A stretch of DNA of 64,000 bases from Acidipropionibacterium virtanenii (GTDB taxonomy: Bacteria > Actinomycetota > Actinomycetes > Propionibacteriales > Propionibacteriaceae), in the NCBI RefSeq assembly GCF_003325455.1, contig NZ_CP025198.1, forward strand, positions 1 through 64,000. Direction: 5' to 3'. The notes under the pieces are model-generated. The model made no database searches. It had not been told where the DNA came from and saw only the letters and a list, made by a program, of their open reading frames with translations. A program made the translations under genes and the position numbers. The first letter of the stretch is position 1. Each line of letters opens with the position of its first letter. Below, in pieces: positions 39,557-48,484 of the stretch.

Positions 39557-40519
39557 CTATTTCGCGATGGAGCTCAGGGTCTCGTGGAGCTGCTCGGCGG
39601 AGGCCTGGAACTTCTCCAGCTCCGTGGCGTCCAGGGGGATCGGTACGGCGGCGCCGATGCCCTCGCCCGACACCAGCCGCGGCAGTGAGAGCGCCACGCC
39701 GTCGACTCCGTGGACACCGTGAACGATTCCCGACAGCGGCAGCACCGAGCGGGTCGCGCTGAGCAGGACCTCGGTCAGCCGGGCGCCGGTGAGCCCGATG
39801 CCGTAGTTCGTGGCCCCCTTGCCGTCGATGATCTTGTAGGCGGCCATGGCGGCCTCGCGGCCCAGATCGGCCAGCACCTCATCGGTGAAGACCCGATCGC
39901 CGTCGACCGTCCAGTCGCGGATCGGCACCCCGGAGATATTCGCCGTCGACCACACCGGGAACTCCGAGTCGCCGTGCTCGCCGACGATCGCGGCGTGGAC
40001 GTGCGGGGTGGCGACGTTGGCCCACTGGGAGATGAGGTAGCGCAGCCGCGAGGTGTCCAGCAGCGTCCCCGAGGAGAACACCCGGTGCTCCGGCAGGCCG
40101 GAGACCTGCTGGGCGACGACGGCGAGGACGTCGCACGGATTGGTGACGATGATGAAGATGGCACTGGGGGACTGCTCGACGAGCTGGGGCATCAGGCTGG
40201 AGACGATTCCCGCGTTGACGCCGGCCAGGTCGAGCCGGCTCTGGCCGGGCCGCTGGCGCGCGCCGGCGGTGATGATGACGATGTCGGAACCGGCGGTGTC
40301 ATTGACGTCTGCGCCGCCCATCACCTTCGAGGGGACGAACTCGGAGCCGTGGGCCAGGTCGGCGACCTCCGCCTCGACCTTGTCCTTGGCGATGTCGTAG
40401 AGGGCCACGACGTCGGCAGACCCTCGGATGAGACAGGCGTACGCCATCGAGCTGCCGACGCTGCCCGCTCCGACGATGGAGACCTTCGAGGGGCGTCTGG
40501 ATGAGACTGGTGAATTCAT
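39557..40519 (-). CDS. ldh: L-lactate dehydrogenase
   Basis: Interconverts pyruvate and L-lactate with NADH. The 320-residue protein has the Rossmann motif [16 protein letters not shown], the substrate-specificity loop [14 protein letters not shown] (Gln102-type, lactate rather than malate; Arg109 equivalent), [11 protein letters not shown] with the conserved Arg region, and the catalytic His in [16 protein letters not shown] 40519 has AGGAAGG upstream; longer frames lack similarity. It is likely cotranscribed with malic enzyme. In propionic-acid bacteria it feeds on lactate as well as making it. Confidence 0.95.
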   Translation of the reverse strand: MNSPVSSRRPSKVSIVGAGSVGSSMAYACLIRGSADVVALYDIAKDKVEAEVADLAHGSEFVPSKVMGGADVNDTAGSDIVIITAGARQRPGQSRLDLAGVNAGIVSSLMPQLVEQSPSAIFIIVTNPCDVLAVVAQQVSGLPEHRVFSSGTLLDTSRLRYLISQWANVATPHVHAAIVGEHGDSEFPVWSTANISGVPIRDWTVDGDRVFTDEVLADLGREAAMAAYKIIDGKGATNYGIGLTGARLTEVLLSATRSVLPLSGIVHGVHGVDGVALSLPRLVSGEGIGAAVPIPLDATELEKFQASAEQLHETLSSIAK

Positions 40520-40766
40520 GGTGCCTTCCTGATGAGGGATCCGCGATGGGTGCAGGTCGGTCTGGTGGGACCCTCGCTGTGGCCCAGTATGGCCGACGGA
40601 TCGATCGCGCGGGACCGTTGACACGAGAGATCGGTCGGGGGCTCGGTGCTGGGCGTCCTACCGGCCCTCCGAGGCCCCCGATGACGAATCCGTTCACGAT
40701 CGTCGCAGACCGCACCGGGGCTGCCGGTTGATGTTTGACTGGTGGACGACACAGATGGGAGTTGCG

Positions 40767-43700
40767 ATGTTCAGCAAGATTCTCGTGGCGAACCGGGGTG
40801 AGATCGCCGTCCGCGCCTTCCGAGCCGCAACAGAACTCGGGATCCGGACCGTCGCGGTCTTCACCCACGAGGACCGCTTCGCAGAGTTCAGGCTCAAGGC
40901 CGACGAGTCCTACCAGATCGGCGAGCCGGGCCACCCGGTGCGCGCCTACCTCGACGTCGACGGCATCATCGAGGCCGCCAGGCAGGCCGAGGCCGACGCC
41001 ATCTACCCCGGCTACGGCTTCCTGTCGGAGAACCCCGACCTCGCCGAGGCCTGCGCGGCGGCCGGCATCACCTTCATCGGGCCTCCCCAGCGGGTCCTCG
41101 AGCTCACCGGCGACAAGGCGCGGGCCATCGCAGCCGCCCGCGAGGCCGGCCTTCCCACCCTCCACGACTCCGAGCCGAGCGACGACGTCGACACCCTCGT
41201 CGAGGCCGCCCAGCAGATCGGCTTCCCGCTCTTCGTCAAGGCCGTCAACGGCGGCGGCGGGCGCGGCATGCGGCAGGTCGACGACCCCGCCAGGCTGCGG
41301 GCCGCCATCATCGAGGCCCAGCGCGAGGCCGAGTCCGCCTTCGGCGACAACCGGATGTACATCGAACAGGCCGTCGTCGACCCGCGCCACATCGAGGTGC
41401 AGGTGCTCGCCGACGGCCAGGGCGGCTCCATCCACCTCTACGAGCGCGACTGCTCCCTGCAGCGCCGCCACCAGAAGGTGCTCGAACTGGCGCCGGCGCC
41501 GAATCTGGATCCGGAGCTGCGGGACCGGATCTGCGCCGATGCGCTGAGATTCATCCGTCACATCGACTACGTCAACGCCGGCACCGTGGAGTTCCTGCTG
41601 TCGCAGAACGGCGACTACGTCTTCATCGAGATGAACCCCCGCATCCAGGTGGAGCACACCGTCACCGAGGAGATCACCGGCGTCGACCTGGTCTCAGCCC
41701 AGATGCGCATCGCCGCGGGTGAGTCCCTCGAACAGATCGGCCTGTCCCAGGAGGGGATCTCCATCCGGGGCGCCGCACTCCAGTGCCGCATCACCACCGA
41801 GGACCCGGCCAACGGATTCCGCCCCGACACCGGCACCCTGTCGGTGTACCGCACCCCAGGAGGCGTCGGCGTCCGGCTGGACGGCGGCGTCGTGTTCGGC
41901 GGCGCGACCGTCGGCGCCAACTTCGACTCCCTGCTGGTCAAGATGACCTGCCGCGGACGCGACCTCGCACAGGCCGCGGCCAGGGCGTTCAGGGCCCTCA
42001 ACGAGTTCCGGATCCGCGGCGTCTCCACCAACATCCCCTTCCTGGAGGCGGTGATCGCCGATCCCGAGTTCCTCGCCGGGCACACCAGCACCGGCTTCAT
42101 CGACGCCCGCCCCGAACTGCTGCGCGCCCAGATCCCCGTCGACCGCGCCACCAAGCTGCTCACCTACCTGGCGGAGGTGAGCGTCAACCGGCCCAACGGT
42201 CCCGGCCCAGTCGACTGGATCCACCCTCGGGCCAAGCTCCCGGTGCTTCCCGACGAGGTGCGCAAGGCCGCCCCGCCGGCCGGATCGCGCTCCCACCTGC
42301 TCGACGTCGGCCCGGCCCGGTGGGCCGCCGACCTGCGCTCCCAGCAGGCCGTCGGCGTCACCGACACCACCTTCCGCGACGCCCACCAGTCCCTGCTGGC
42401 CACCCGGATCCGCACCCGCGACCTGCTCCACGCGGCCCCCGTCGTCGCCCGCACCCTGCCCCAGCTGCTCAGCGTGGAGGCCTGGGGAGGGGCCACCTAC
42501 GACGTCGCGCTGCGGTTCCTCAAGGAGGACCCCTGGGACCGCCTGGACGCCCTCCATGCCGCGATGCCGAACCTGCCGATCCAGATGCTGCTGCGCGGGC
42601 GCAACACCGTCGGCTACACGCCGTATCCCCTCGAGGTGACCCACGCCTTCGTGGCCGAGGCCGCCAGATCCGGGGTTGACGTCTTCCGGATCTTCGACTC
42701 GCTCAACAACATCGACCAGATCCGCCCGGCCATCGAGGCCGTGCTGGAGACCGACCACGCCGTCGCCGAGGCGACGATGTGCTACACGGGCAACATGACC
42801 AGCCCCGACGAGACGCTCTACACCCTGGACTACTACCTGCGTCTGGCCGAGCAGCTCGTCGAATCCGGAGCTCACGTCATCGGGCTGAAGGACATGGCCG
42901 GACTGCTGCGCGCCCCGGCCGCCGCCAAACTGGTGACCGCGCTGCGGTCGCACTTCGACGTGCCGGTGCATCTGCACACTCACGACTCGGCCGGCGGCCA
43001 GCTCGGCACCCTGCTGGCGGCGATCGGCGCCGGGGTCGACGCCGTCGACGTCGCCGCGGCGTCGATGGCCGGTACCTCCTCGCAGGTCTCCATGTCCGCC
43101 CTGGTGGCGGCTCTGGAGGGCACCGAGCGGGACACCGGGCTGAGCCTGGACGCCGTCACCGACCTGGAGCCCTACTGGGCGGGCGTCCGCCAGCTCTACG
43201 CGCCCTTCGAGTCGGGGCTTCCCGGGCCGACCGGGCGGATCTACCGCACCGAGATCCCCGGCGGCCAACTGTCGAACCTGCGTCAGCAGGCCAACTCGCT
43301 GGGGCTCGGTCATCGCTTCGAGGAGGTCGAGGAGATGTACGCCGCGGCCAACAGGATCCTCGGCAACATCGTCAAGGTGACGCCCTCCTCCAAGGTGGTC
43401 GGCGACCTGGCCCTGGCGCTGGTGGGGCGCGACGCCGACCCGGCCGACTTCGAGGCCCATCCCGAGCACTACGACATCCCCGACTCGGTGATCGGCTTCC
43501 TCAACGGCGATCTCGGCACGCCCCCCGGCGGCTGGCCCGAGCCCTTCCGGAGCAAGGCGCTGGAGGGGCGTCGCACCAGGCCGGTGGTCGTCGACCTGTC
43601 AGAGGAGGACTCGGCCGACCTGGCCGCGCGTCCCCGATCTGCCCTCAACCGGCTCCTGTTCCCCGGGCCGACCCGGGAGTACCTGCAGGCCGTGGAGGAC

Positions 43701-44156
43701 TACTCCGAGCTGTCGGTGGTGCCCACCCGCGAGTTCCTGCACGGCATCCGGCAGGGCGACGAGGTGGAGGTGGCCCTGGAGAAGGGTCACTCCCTGGAGT
43801 TGGGCATCTCGGCCATCGGCGACGCCGACGACCACGGCATGAGACAGGTGCTCTGCTCGGTCAACGGGCAGCCGCGCACCCTGTCGGTGCGCGACACCTC
43901 GGTCGACTCCGCGGTGCCCACCGCCGAGAAGGCCGACAGGAGCATTCCCGGCCAGGTGCCCGCCCCCTTCGCCGGCGTCATCACCCCGGTGGTGGAGGTG
44001 GGCGCGGAGGTGACCGCCGGACAGCAGGTGGCCACCATCGAGGCCATGAAGATGGAGGCCGCGGTCACCACGCCTGTCGCCGGCGCCGTCAAGCGCTGGG
44101 CCGTCGGCGTGGCGCAGTCGGTCGAGGGAGGAGACCTGCTTGCGGTGATCGAGTGA
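40767..44156 (+). CDS. pyc: Pyruvate carboxylase
   Basis: A biotin enzyme that carboxylates pyruvate to oxaloacetate. The 1129-residue protein has a biotin carboxylase domain (FSKILVANRGEIAVRAFRA, ATP-grasp loop NGGGGRGMRQV, EMNPRIQVEHTVTEE). The carboxyltransferase TIM barrel follows from about residue 525 (TTFRDAHQSLLATRIRTRD, GLKDMAGLLRAP, HLHTHDSAGGQLGTLLAA), then the allosteric linker and the biotinyl domain with Lys1095 in EAMKMEA. ATG 40767 has GGGAG 5 bases upstream. It supplies oxaloacetate next to the methylmalonyl-CoA carboxytransferase typical of propionic fermenters. A hairpin follows its stop. Confidence 0.96.
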   Translation: MFSKILVANRGEIAVRAFRAATELGIRTVAVFTHEDRFAEFRLKADESYQIGEPGHPVRAYLDVDGIIEAARQAEADAIYPGYGFLSENPDLAEACAAAGITFIGPPQRVLELTGDKARAIAAAREAGLPTLHDSEPSDDVDTLVEAAQQIGFPLFVKAVNGGGGRGMRQVDDPARLRAAIIEAQREAESAFGDNRMYIEQAVVDPRHIEVQVLADGQGGSIHLYERDCSLQRRHQKVLELAPAPNLDPELRDRICADALRFIRHIDYVNAGTVEFLLSQNGDYVFIEMNPRIQVEHTVTEEITGVDLVSAQMRIAAGESLEQIGLSQEGISIRGAALQCRITTEDPANGFRPDTGTLSVYRTPGGVGVRLDGGVVFGGATVGANFDSLLVKMTCRGRDLAQAAARAFRALNEFRIRGVSTNIPFLEAVIADPEFLAGHTSTGFIDARPELLRAQIPVDRATKLLTYLAEVSVNRPNGPGPVDWIHPRAKLPVLPDEVRKAAPPAGSRSHLLDVGPARWAADLRSQQAVGVTDTTFRDAHQSLLATRIRTRDLLHAAPVVARTLPQLLSVEAWGGATYDVALRFLKEDPWDRLDALHAAMPNLPIQMLLRGRNTVGYTPYPLEVTHAFVAEAARSGVDVFRIFDSLNNIDQIRPAIEAVLETDHAVAEATMCYTGNMTSPDETLYTLDYYLRLAEQLVESGAHVIGLKDMAGLLRAPAAAKLVTALRSHFDVPVHLHTHDSAGGQLGTLLAAIGAGVDAVDVAAASMAGTSSQVSMSALVAALEGTERDTGLSLDAVTDLEPYWAGVRQLYAPFESGLPGPTGRIYRTEIPGGQLSNLRQQANSLGLGHRFEEVEEMYAAANRILGNIVKVTPSSKVVGDLALALVGRDADPADFEAHPEHYDIPDSVIGFLNGDLGTPPGGWPEPFRSKALEGRRTRPVVVDLSEEDSADLAARPRSALNRLLFPGPTREYLQAVEDYSELSVVPTREFLHGIRQGDEVEVALEKGHSLELGISAIGDADDHGMRQVLCSVNGQPRTLSVRDTSVDSAVPTAEKADRSIPGQVPAPFAGVITPVVEVGAEVTAGQQVATIEAMKMEAAVTTPVAGAVKRWAVGVAQSVEGGDLLAVIE

Positions 44157-44171
44157 GGTCCGACATTGCGA

Positions 44172-44202
44172 ACGCGTGCCGGGCGAGGGGCCCGGCGCGC
44201 GT
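44172..44202 (+). terminator. Terminator-like hairpin after pyc
   Basis: A 13-bp stem with one G-U pair (ACGCGTGCCGGGC 44172-44184 / GCCCGGCGCGCGT 44190-44202) around a 5-base loop lies 16 bases after the pyc stop. It is GC-rich without a T-run. Confidence 0.6.
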
Positions 44203-44218
44203 CTCGGGGTGGAGCAGG

Positions 44219-44276
44219 CACTCCCAACACGCCGTCCCTCAGCCCTGGTGAGCGTCAGGACGGTGTCTTGGGAGTG
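44219..44276 (+). other. Structured leader/hairpin before the MetE-like gene
   Basis: Arms 44219-44237 (CACTCCCAACACGCCGTCC) and 44258-44276 pair over 19 positions with two mismatches. An inner CTCA/TGAG stem continues the helix. It ends 97 bases before the downstream ATG. It could be a second terminator of pyc or a regulatory 5' structure. I see no match to known SAM, S-adenosylhomocysteine or cobalamin aptamers here. Confidence 0.4.
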
Positions 44277-44373
44277 GAATCTCCTGCAACGTGCGGACCA
44301 GCCCATGGCCGGGGGTGGCTCCCGTTCCCGGGTGTAACTTGTGGGCCACGATCGTTGATGAGAGGAATGTCAC

Positions 44374-45552
44374 ATGCCTGTGAGGACCACCCACGTCGGC
44401 TCCCTGCCGCGCACTCCCGAGCTGCTCGAGGCGAACGCCCGCCGGCAGGAGATGGGTGAGGAGGTGTTCCGGACGGTCCTCCAGTCGTCGGTCGACGAGG
44501 TGGTGCGCCGCCAGCACGAGATCGGCCTGAGCGTGATCAACGACGGCGAGTACGGCCACGCCATGACCGAGTCGGTGGACTACGGCGCCTGGTGGTTCTA
44601 CTCCTTCTCCCGCTTCGGCGGACTGGAGCTCACCACCGACACCCGCTTCGAGATGGCCCCGCCCGCATCCGGGGGCACGGTGAAGCTGGCGCCGTTCGCG
44701 CAGCGCCGCGACTGGGTGCGCTTCGCCGACGCCTACTCCGACCCCGATTCCGGCATCCACACCGCCCGGCAGTCCGAGACCGCCTTCCCCACCATCACCG
44801 GCCCGCTCACCTACATCGGCCAGGACGCCGTGGCCGCCGACGTCGACGGCCTGCTGAGGGCCCTGGAAGCCAACGGCCTGTCGGCCTCCGACGGCTTCGT
44901 GGCGGCGCTGTCCCCGGGCTCGGCGGCCCGCATCTCCAACGCCTACTACGCCGACGACACCGAGGTGGTCCAAGCCTGCGCGGCCGCCCTCCACGAGGAG
45001 TACAAGGCGATCACCGACGCCGGGCTCACCGTCCAGATCGATGACCCGTCGATCGCCGAGTCCTGGGATCAGATCAACCCGGCGCCGGTCCTCGAGGACT
45101 ACCGCGACTACATCCAGATCCGCATCGACGCTCTCAACCAGGCGCTGGAGGGGATTCCCGCCGAGCAGGTGCGCTTCCATGTGTGCTGGGGCTCCTGGCA
45201 CGGCCCGCACACCACCGACATCCCGCTGTCCGACATCGTCGACAAGGTGCTCCAGGTGCATGCCAGCGGGTACTCCTTCGAGGCCGCCAACGCCCGCCAC
45301 GAGCACGAGTGGACGGTCTGGGAGGACGTGGATCTGCCCGACGACAAGGTGCTCATCCCCGGCGTGGTGGGCCACTCCACCAATGTCGTCGAGCATCCGG
45401 AACTGGTGGCGCAGCGGATCCGGCGCTTCACCGACGCCGTGGGCCCCGACCGGGTGATCGCCTCCACCGACTGCGGCCTGGGAGGGCGGGTCTACCCGTC
45501 CATCGCCTGGGCGAAGCTGGAGTCCCTGGCGGCCGGAGCCGCGCTGGTCTGA
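44374..45552 (+). CDS. Cobalamin-independent methionine synthase II family protein (core-MetE-like)
   Basis: A 392-residue TIM-barrel methyltransferase related to the C-terminal half of MetE (COG0620). Zinc-ligand motifs are visible: His and Cys in RFHVCWGSWHGPH and Cys in ASTDCGLGGR; the first block is RTTHVGSLPRTPELL. It lacks the N-terminal MetE half, so it is a core-MetE-type enzyme. Relatives methylate homocysteine or other thiols using methyl-folate or methyl-corrinoid donors, or act as epoxyalkane:coenzyme M transferase-like enzymes. Donor and acceptor are not predictable. GAGAGGAATGTC precedes the ATG. A cobalamin riboswitch on the opposite strand 0.9 kb downstream points back at it. 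Confidence 0.82.
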   Translation: MPVRTTHVGSLPRTPELLEANARRQEMGEEVFRTVLQSSVDEVVRRQHEIGLSVINDGEYGHAMTESVDYGAWWFYSFSRFGGLELTTDTRFEMAPPASGGTVKLAPFAQRRDWVRFADAYSDPDSGIHTARQSETAFPTITGPLTYIGQDAVAADVDGLLRALEANGLSASDGFVAALSPGSAARISNAYYADDTEVVQACAAALHEEYKAITDAGLTVQIDDPSIAESWDQINPAPVLEDYRDYIQIRIDALNQALEGIPAEQVRFHVCWGSWHGPHTTDIPLSDIVDKVLQVHASGYSFEAANARHEHEWTVWEDVDLPDDKVLIPGVVGHSTNVVEHPELVAQRIRRFTDAVGPDRVIASTDCGLGGRVYPSIAWAKLESLAAGAALV

Positions 45553-45620
45553 TTCAGTGGCGGGAGCCGCCCTCGTCTGCGGCTCGCGCTGGTCTGAGAT
45601 CTGGGGTCGGCCGCCAAGTT

Positions 45621-45660
45621 GTGTAGGAAATGTGGGAACAGATGACCCCATTTCCTACAC
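45621..45660. repeat. 40-bp palindromic repeat, GTGTAGGAA family, copy 1
   Basis: GTGTAGGAAATG (45621-45632) pairs with CATTTCCTACAC (45649-45660); GTT/AAC flanks extend the arms to 45618-45663. It lies between the convergent MetE-like and GNAT genes, and its TAG supplies the GNAT stop codon (45655-45657). In reverse orientation its centre aligns with copies at 56528 and 58171. Confidence 0.8.
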
Positions 45661-46185
45661 AACCTCAGGGGCCGGCCGTCCACGAGCGAGGCCGATCCCC
45701 ATCTGGACGCGCTGACCATATCTGTCCAGTCCAAGATCTTGTTCGGTGCGGACCAGAGAACGGTGGAAGGTCGTGGTCGGCTCCTCCTCAGCGAATCCCA
45801 GCGCGCGGTAGAACGGCGCATTCCAAGGGACGTCGGCGTATGTGCGCAGAGTGAGCCTTTGATGGCCGCGTTCGTGGGCCGTGTTCATCGCAGCTGCGAG
45901 GAGCATCCGGCCGTATCCGCGGCGTCCGTACTCGGGCAGGACGGCCACCTGCTCCAGATGGGCCAGACCGTCGGCCTCGATGACGTGGACGAAACCCACC
46001 AGATGACCGGTTGCAGCCTGGGCGACGAGGAGGAATCCCGGCATCGCAGCGCGGGTGGCGCCTGGCTGCGCGGGCTCCCACCGGTCGGGCTCCAGGAACC
46101 CGATGAGGAGGGCGTCGGCCAGATTCTCGATCGTTTCGATCTGATCGAGTTCGTCGGCGCGGACGGGGCGGATGGTGATGGCCAT
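45655..46185 (-). CDS. GNAT family N-acetyltransferase
   Basis: A 176-residue acetyltransferase: ITIRPVRADELDQIETI start, beta4-helix3 acetyl-CoA loop VAVLPEYGRRGYGRMLLAAAM (Q/R-x2-G-x-G/A form), and WNAPFYRALGF in motif B. It probably acetylates a small amine or amino-acid-like substrate. ATG 46185 is the first start consistent with the fold. The last residues (GRPAPEVV) and stop are encoded in or next to the 40-bp palindrome. A cobalamin riboswitch lies 250 bases upstream on the same strand, but two hairpins follow that aptamer, so control by it is uncertain. Confidence 0.82.
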   Translation of the reverse strand: MAITIRPVRADELDQIETIENLADALLIGFLEPDRWEPAQPGATRAAMPGFLLVAQAATGHLVGFVHVIEADGLAHLEQVAVLPEYGRRGYGRMLLAAAMNTAHERGHQRLTLRTYADVPWNAPFYRALGFAEEEPTTTFHRSLVRTEQDLGLDRYGQRVQMGIGLARGRPAPEVV

Positions 46186-46379
46186 CTGCCGATCGTAGGG
46201 CCGGGCCGGTGCTTCTTCTGGCTCTTCGCCTGCTTCTCTGCAGTGATGGGGAGGGGGAGGCCCTGTATTGTCACGGTGCCGAGAGCTATGGTCCGGAGAA
46301 GGGTTCAGTGACGCATATTTTCCATCACAGAACCTTTCCACCCGTTGATGACGTATTTCAGAGATGGAGCCGGGACGGG

Positions 46380-46427
46380 CGGGCCGGGTGGCCCGGTCAG
46401 CCTTCGGCGCGGTCCAGATACTGGACC
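46380..46427 (-). terminator. Two hairpins downstream of the orphan cobalamin aptamer
   Basis: On the minus strand the B12 box is followed by a perfect 7-bp hairpin (46411-46417/46421-46427, GGTCCAG/CTGGACC) and then a 6-bp GC hairpin (46380-46385/46390-46395). These could be the expression platform: anti-terminator/terminator or a processed end of a short RNA. Confidence 0.4.
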
Positions 46428-46434
46428 AGGGCGT

Positions 46435-46590
46435 CCGGCAGGTCTTCGGACTCGGTTTCAACCAGCAGGGCCCCTTCCCAGGGATCTCTCCCCAGTGGCG
46501 TGTCGCCCTGCCGTCCACCTCACCGCTGCGCGTCAGTCCCGGAGTCTCACCGGATTCCCTTGGCGCCGGACGTCACAGATAATACCCAGC
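46435..46590 (-). ncRNA. Cobalamin riboswitch (orphan copy)
   Basis: Read on the minus strand, the region has the conserved aptamer blocks in order: GGGAATCCGGTGAGACTCCG, the following GACTGACGCGCAGCGGTGAG segment, the GCCACTGGGG-type block (near 46490-46500), GGGAAGGGGCCCTGC, and the B12 box AGTCCGAAGACCTGCC ending near 46438. It is over 80 percent alike by eye to the copy at 53190-53345. Unlike that copy, no start codon lies within 60 bases of the B12 box; the nearest gene on its strand (GNAT) starts 250 bases away. Confidence 0.85.
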
Positions 46591-46698
46591 TCCCCGAGAG
46601 AGTGCGGCTCTCGTAGCGGGATGCCAGATGATGGTGGGCTCCGCCTGGCACCCTTTGGGGAAAGTGCCAAAGTTGCGCAACTCCCAAAGGAGTCAATA

Positions 46699-48475
46699 TT
46701 GACCCCAAACGATGCACTTGAAGCGATCGCCGACGGTGCGACTGCCGATGAGCTCGAGCATCAGCAGCTCGACTTCAAGACGCAGGGCCGTTCACGCCCC
46801 TGACACAGCCGATGACCTCGCGGAGGCCGCCGCATGTTTTGCCAACGCTTCGGGAGGAACCATCATCGTCGGCGTAGCCGACAAGGTGCGCGGTACCGAG
46901 GCCTTCCTGGGAACCGATCTGGAACCGGGCTTCGTTCGGCGACGTGTCTTTGAAAGGACCCAGCCGAACCTCGACGTCATGGTGAGGGAGTTCAACTACG
47001 CAGGCAAGCGATTGCTCTTGATCACTGTCCAGGAGGGACTCGACGTCTACGTTGCCAATGGAAAAGCTCCGAGGCGACGCTTCGAGGCGTCCTGCCTACC
47101 GCGCAGTGGTATCGATCTGATGAGGCTCAGCGACGAACGCCGCGGGACCGATTGGAGCGCGGCGCCGAGCGGACGAGGAGTCAACGACATTGATTCCACG
47201 GCACTGCTGCATCTCAGGTCCCTGCTCAGTCGATCGCGGAACGCCCTGATGGAGGGTGTCGATGCGTCAACCGTTGATCTGTTGAGCATGCTGAATCTTT
47301 CCGACTCGCATGGAACTCTGACGAGCGCAGGTGAGCTACTACTGTGCCAACCTTTGGCGAACGCCAAGAACGATGTGCTTGTGTATCAGTTCAGGGAGAC
47401 TCCCGGAGGAGATGTGAGGTCCGGGCGCCGCTGGCAGGCCCCGCTCCTGACTGCCGCCATCGAAGTACTCACGATGATCGAAGCTCGCATTGGAACAATT
47501 CCGATCAACTTATCGAACGGGCAGCAGATTCAGATCGAAGACTATCCGATAATCGCTGTTCGGGAGGCGCTCGCCAACGCATTGATCCATGGGGATCTCC
47601 GCGAGCGCAGACCGGTAACAGTGGAGCACTCATCGCAAAGCCTTGTCATCACCTCTCCGGCGCCTCTGGTCAGTGGTATCACGCCGGACAACATCCTTAC
47701 TCATCCGCCGAGGCCGAGGTTTCCGTCGTTGGCGTCAGCCATGCGGGCAATGGGCCTCGCCGAGCAGTATGGACTCGGCGTTGACAGGATGTTCAAGGAG
47801 ATGATTCGCAGCGGACGGGCGGTTCCAGTGCTCTCCGTGTCCGAGGGGGATCTTCGTGAAACGACTGTCAGATTTTCCGGAGGGCCTCCCAACTCGAGGA
47901 TTGTGAAGTTCGTGGCGTCCCTTCCTAGTGTTGAGCAGGAAGACACCGACGCGCTTCTCATCGTCTCAACGCTCGTGAGCCGCCGCGTCCTCAATGCCGC
48001 GCAGCTGGCTCCTGTTGTGCAGCGCGATCCGGATGAGGCGCAGGCTGCGCTCCTATGGCTGTCCCAAGGGGCGGCACGAATCATCGAGCCGACGCCCCGC
48101 AGCTCCAAGCGTCGCCACCCCGATTATCGGCTGACTGCAGGAGCCGTGTCTTCGCTTGGCCCGGTTCTTGCATATCAGCCAAAACCGAAAAGTGACATAG
48201 AACGTAAAATTGTTGCTCACGTCAGGGATTATGATTCTATAAATAATGATGCAGTAAAACGAGTGTTCAACGTCGATGTGTACGCAGCACGAGATATATT
48301 GAAAGATCTCGTAAGTCGGGATATTTTGGCCAGGACGTCTGAGCAGAGCAGAGGGACAGCGGTCAAGTACGGCGCAGGTAAAAAGTTTCCCGCAAGAAGC
48401 CGAAAGCGGAATAAATCGACGATGAGACCTGAAGAAGGTCCAAGCCTATTCGACATGGGCTCCGACGTGGAATAG
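46699..48475 (+). pseudogene. AlbA_2-domain (Schlafen-type AAA_4) transcriptional regulator, frame split by +1 shift
   Basis: The N-terminal 34 codons start at TTG 46699 behind AAAGGAG and read TPNDALEAIADGATADELEH ... QQLDFKTQGRSRP then TGA (46801-46803). Skipping one base continues with DTADDLAEAAACFANASGGTIIVGV, the AlbA_2 nucleic-acid-binding domain. Similarity then runs unbroken for about 560 residues through an ATPase-like C-domain (IIAVREALANALIHGD, EQYGLGVDRMFKEM) to a winged helix at the end. The junction is CGC-CCC-TGA: either a C-run indel or a +1 programmed shift. GC content is visibly lower than in neighbours, especially after 48180, suggesting transfer. Confidence 0.75.
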
Positions 48476-48484
48476 TCTGCAGTT

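Noticed and set aside
40618-40646. TTGACA hexamer between ldh and pyc as a pyc promoter
   Set aside because: No acceptable -10 at 16-19 bases downstream.
44277-44373. SAM or other riboswitch before the MetE-like gene
   Set aside because: No conserved aptamer blocks recognised; only a hairpin is visible.
46345-46698. Plus-strand coding frame through the cobalamin aptamer
   Set aside because: The conserved sequence is explained by the minus-strand riboswitch; the frame belongs to the AlbA_2 gene only from 46699.
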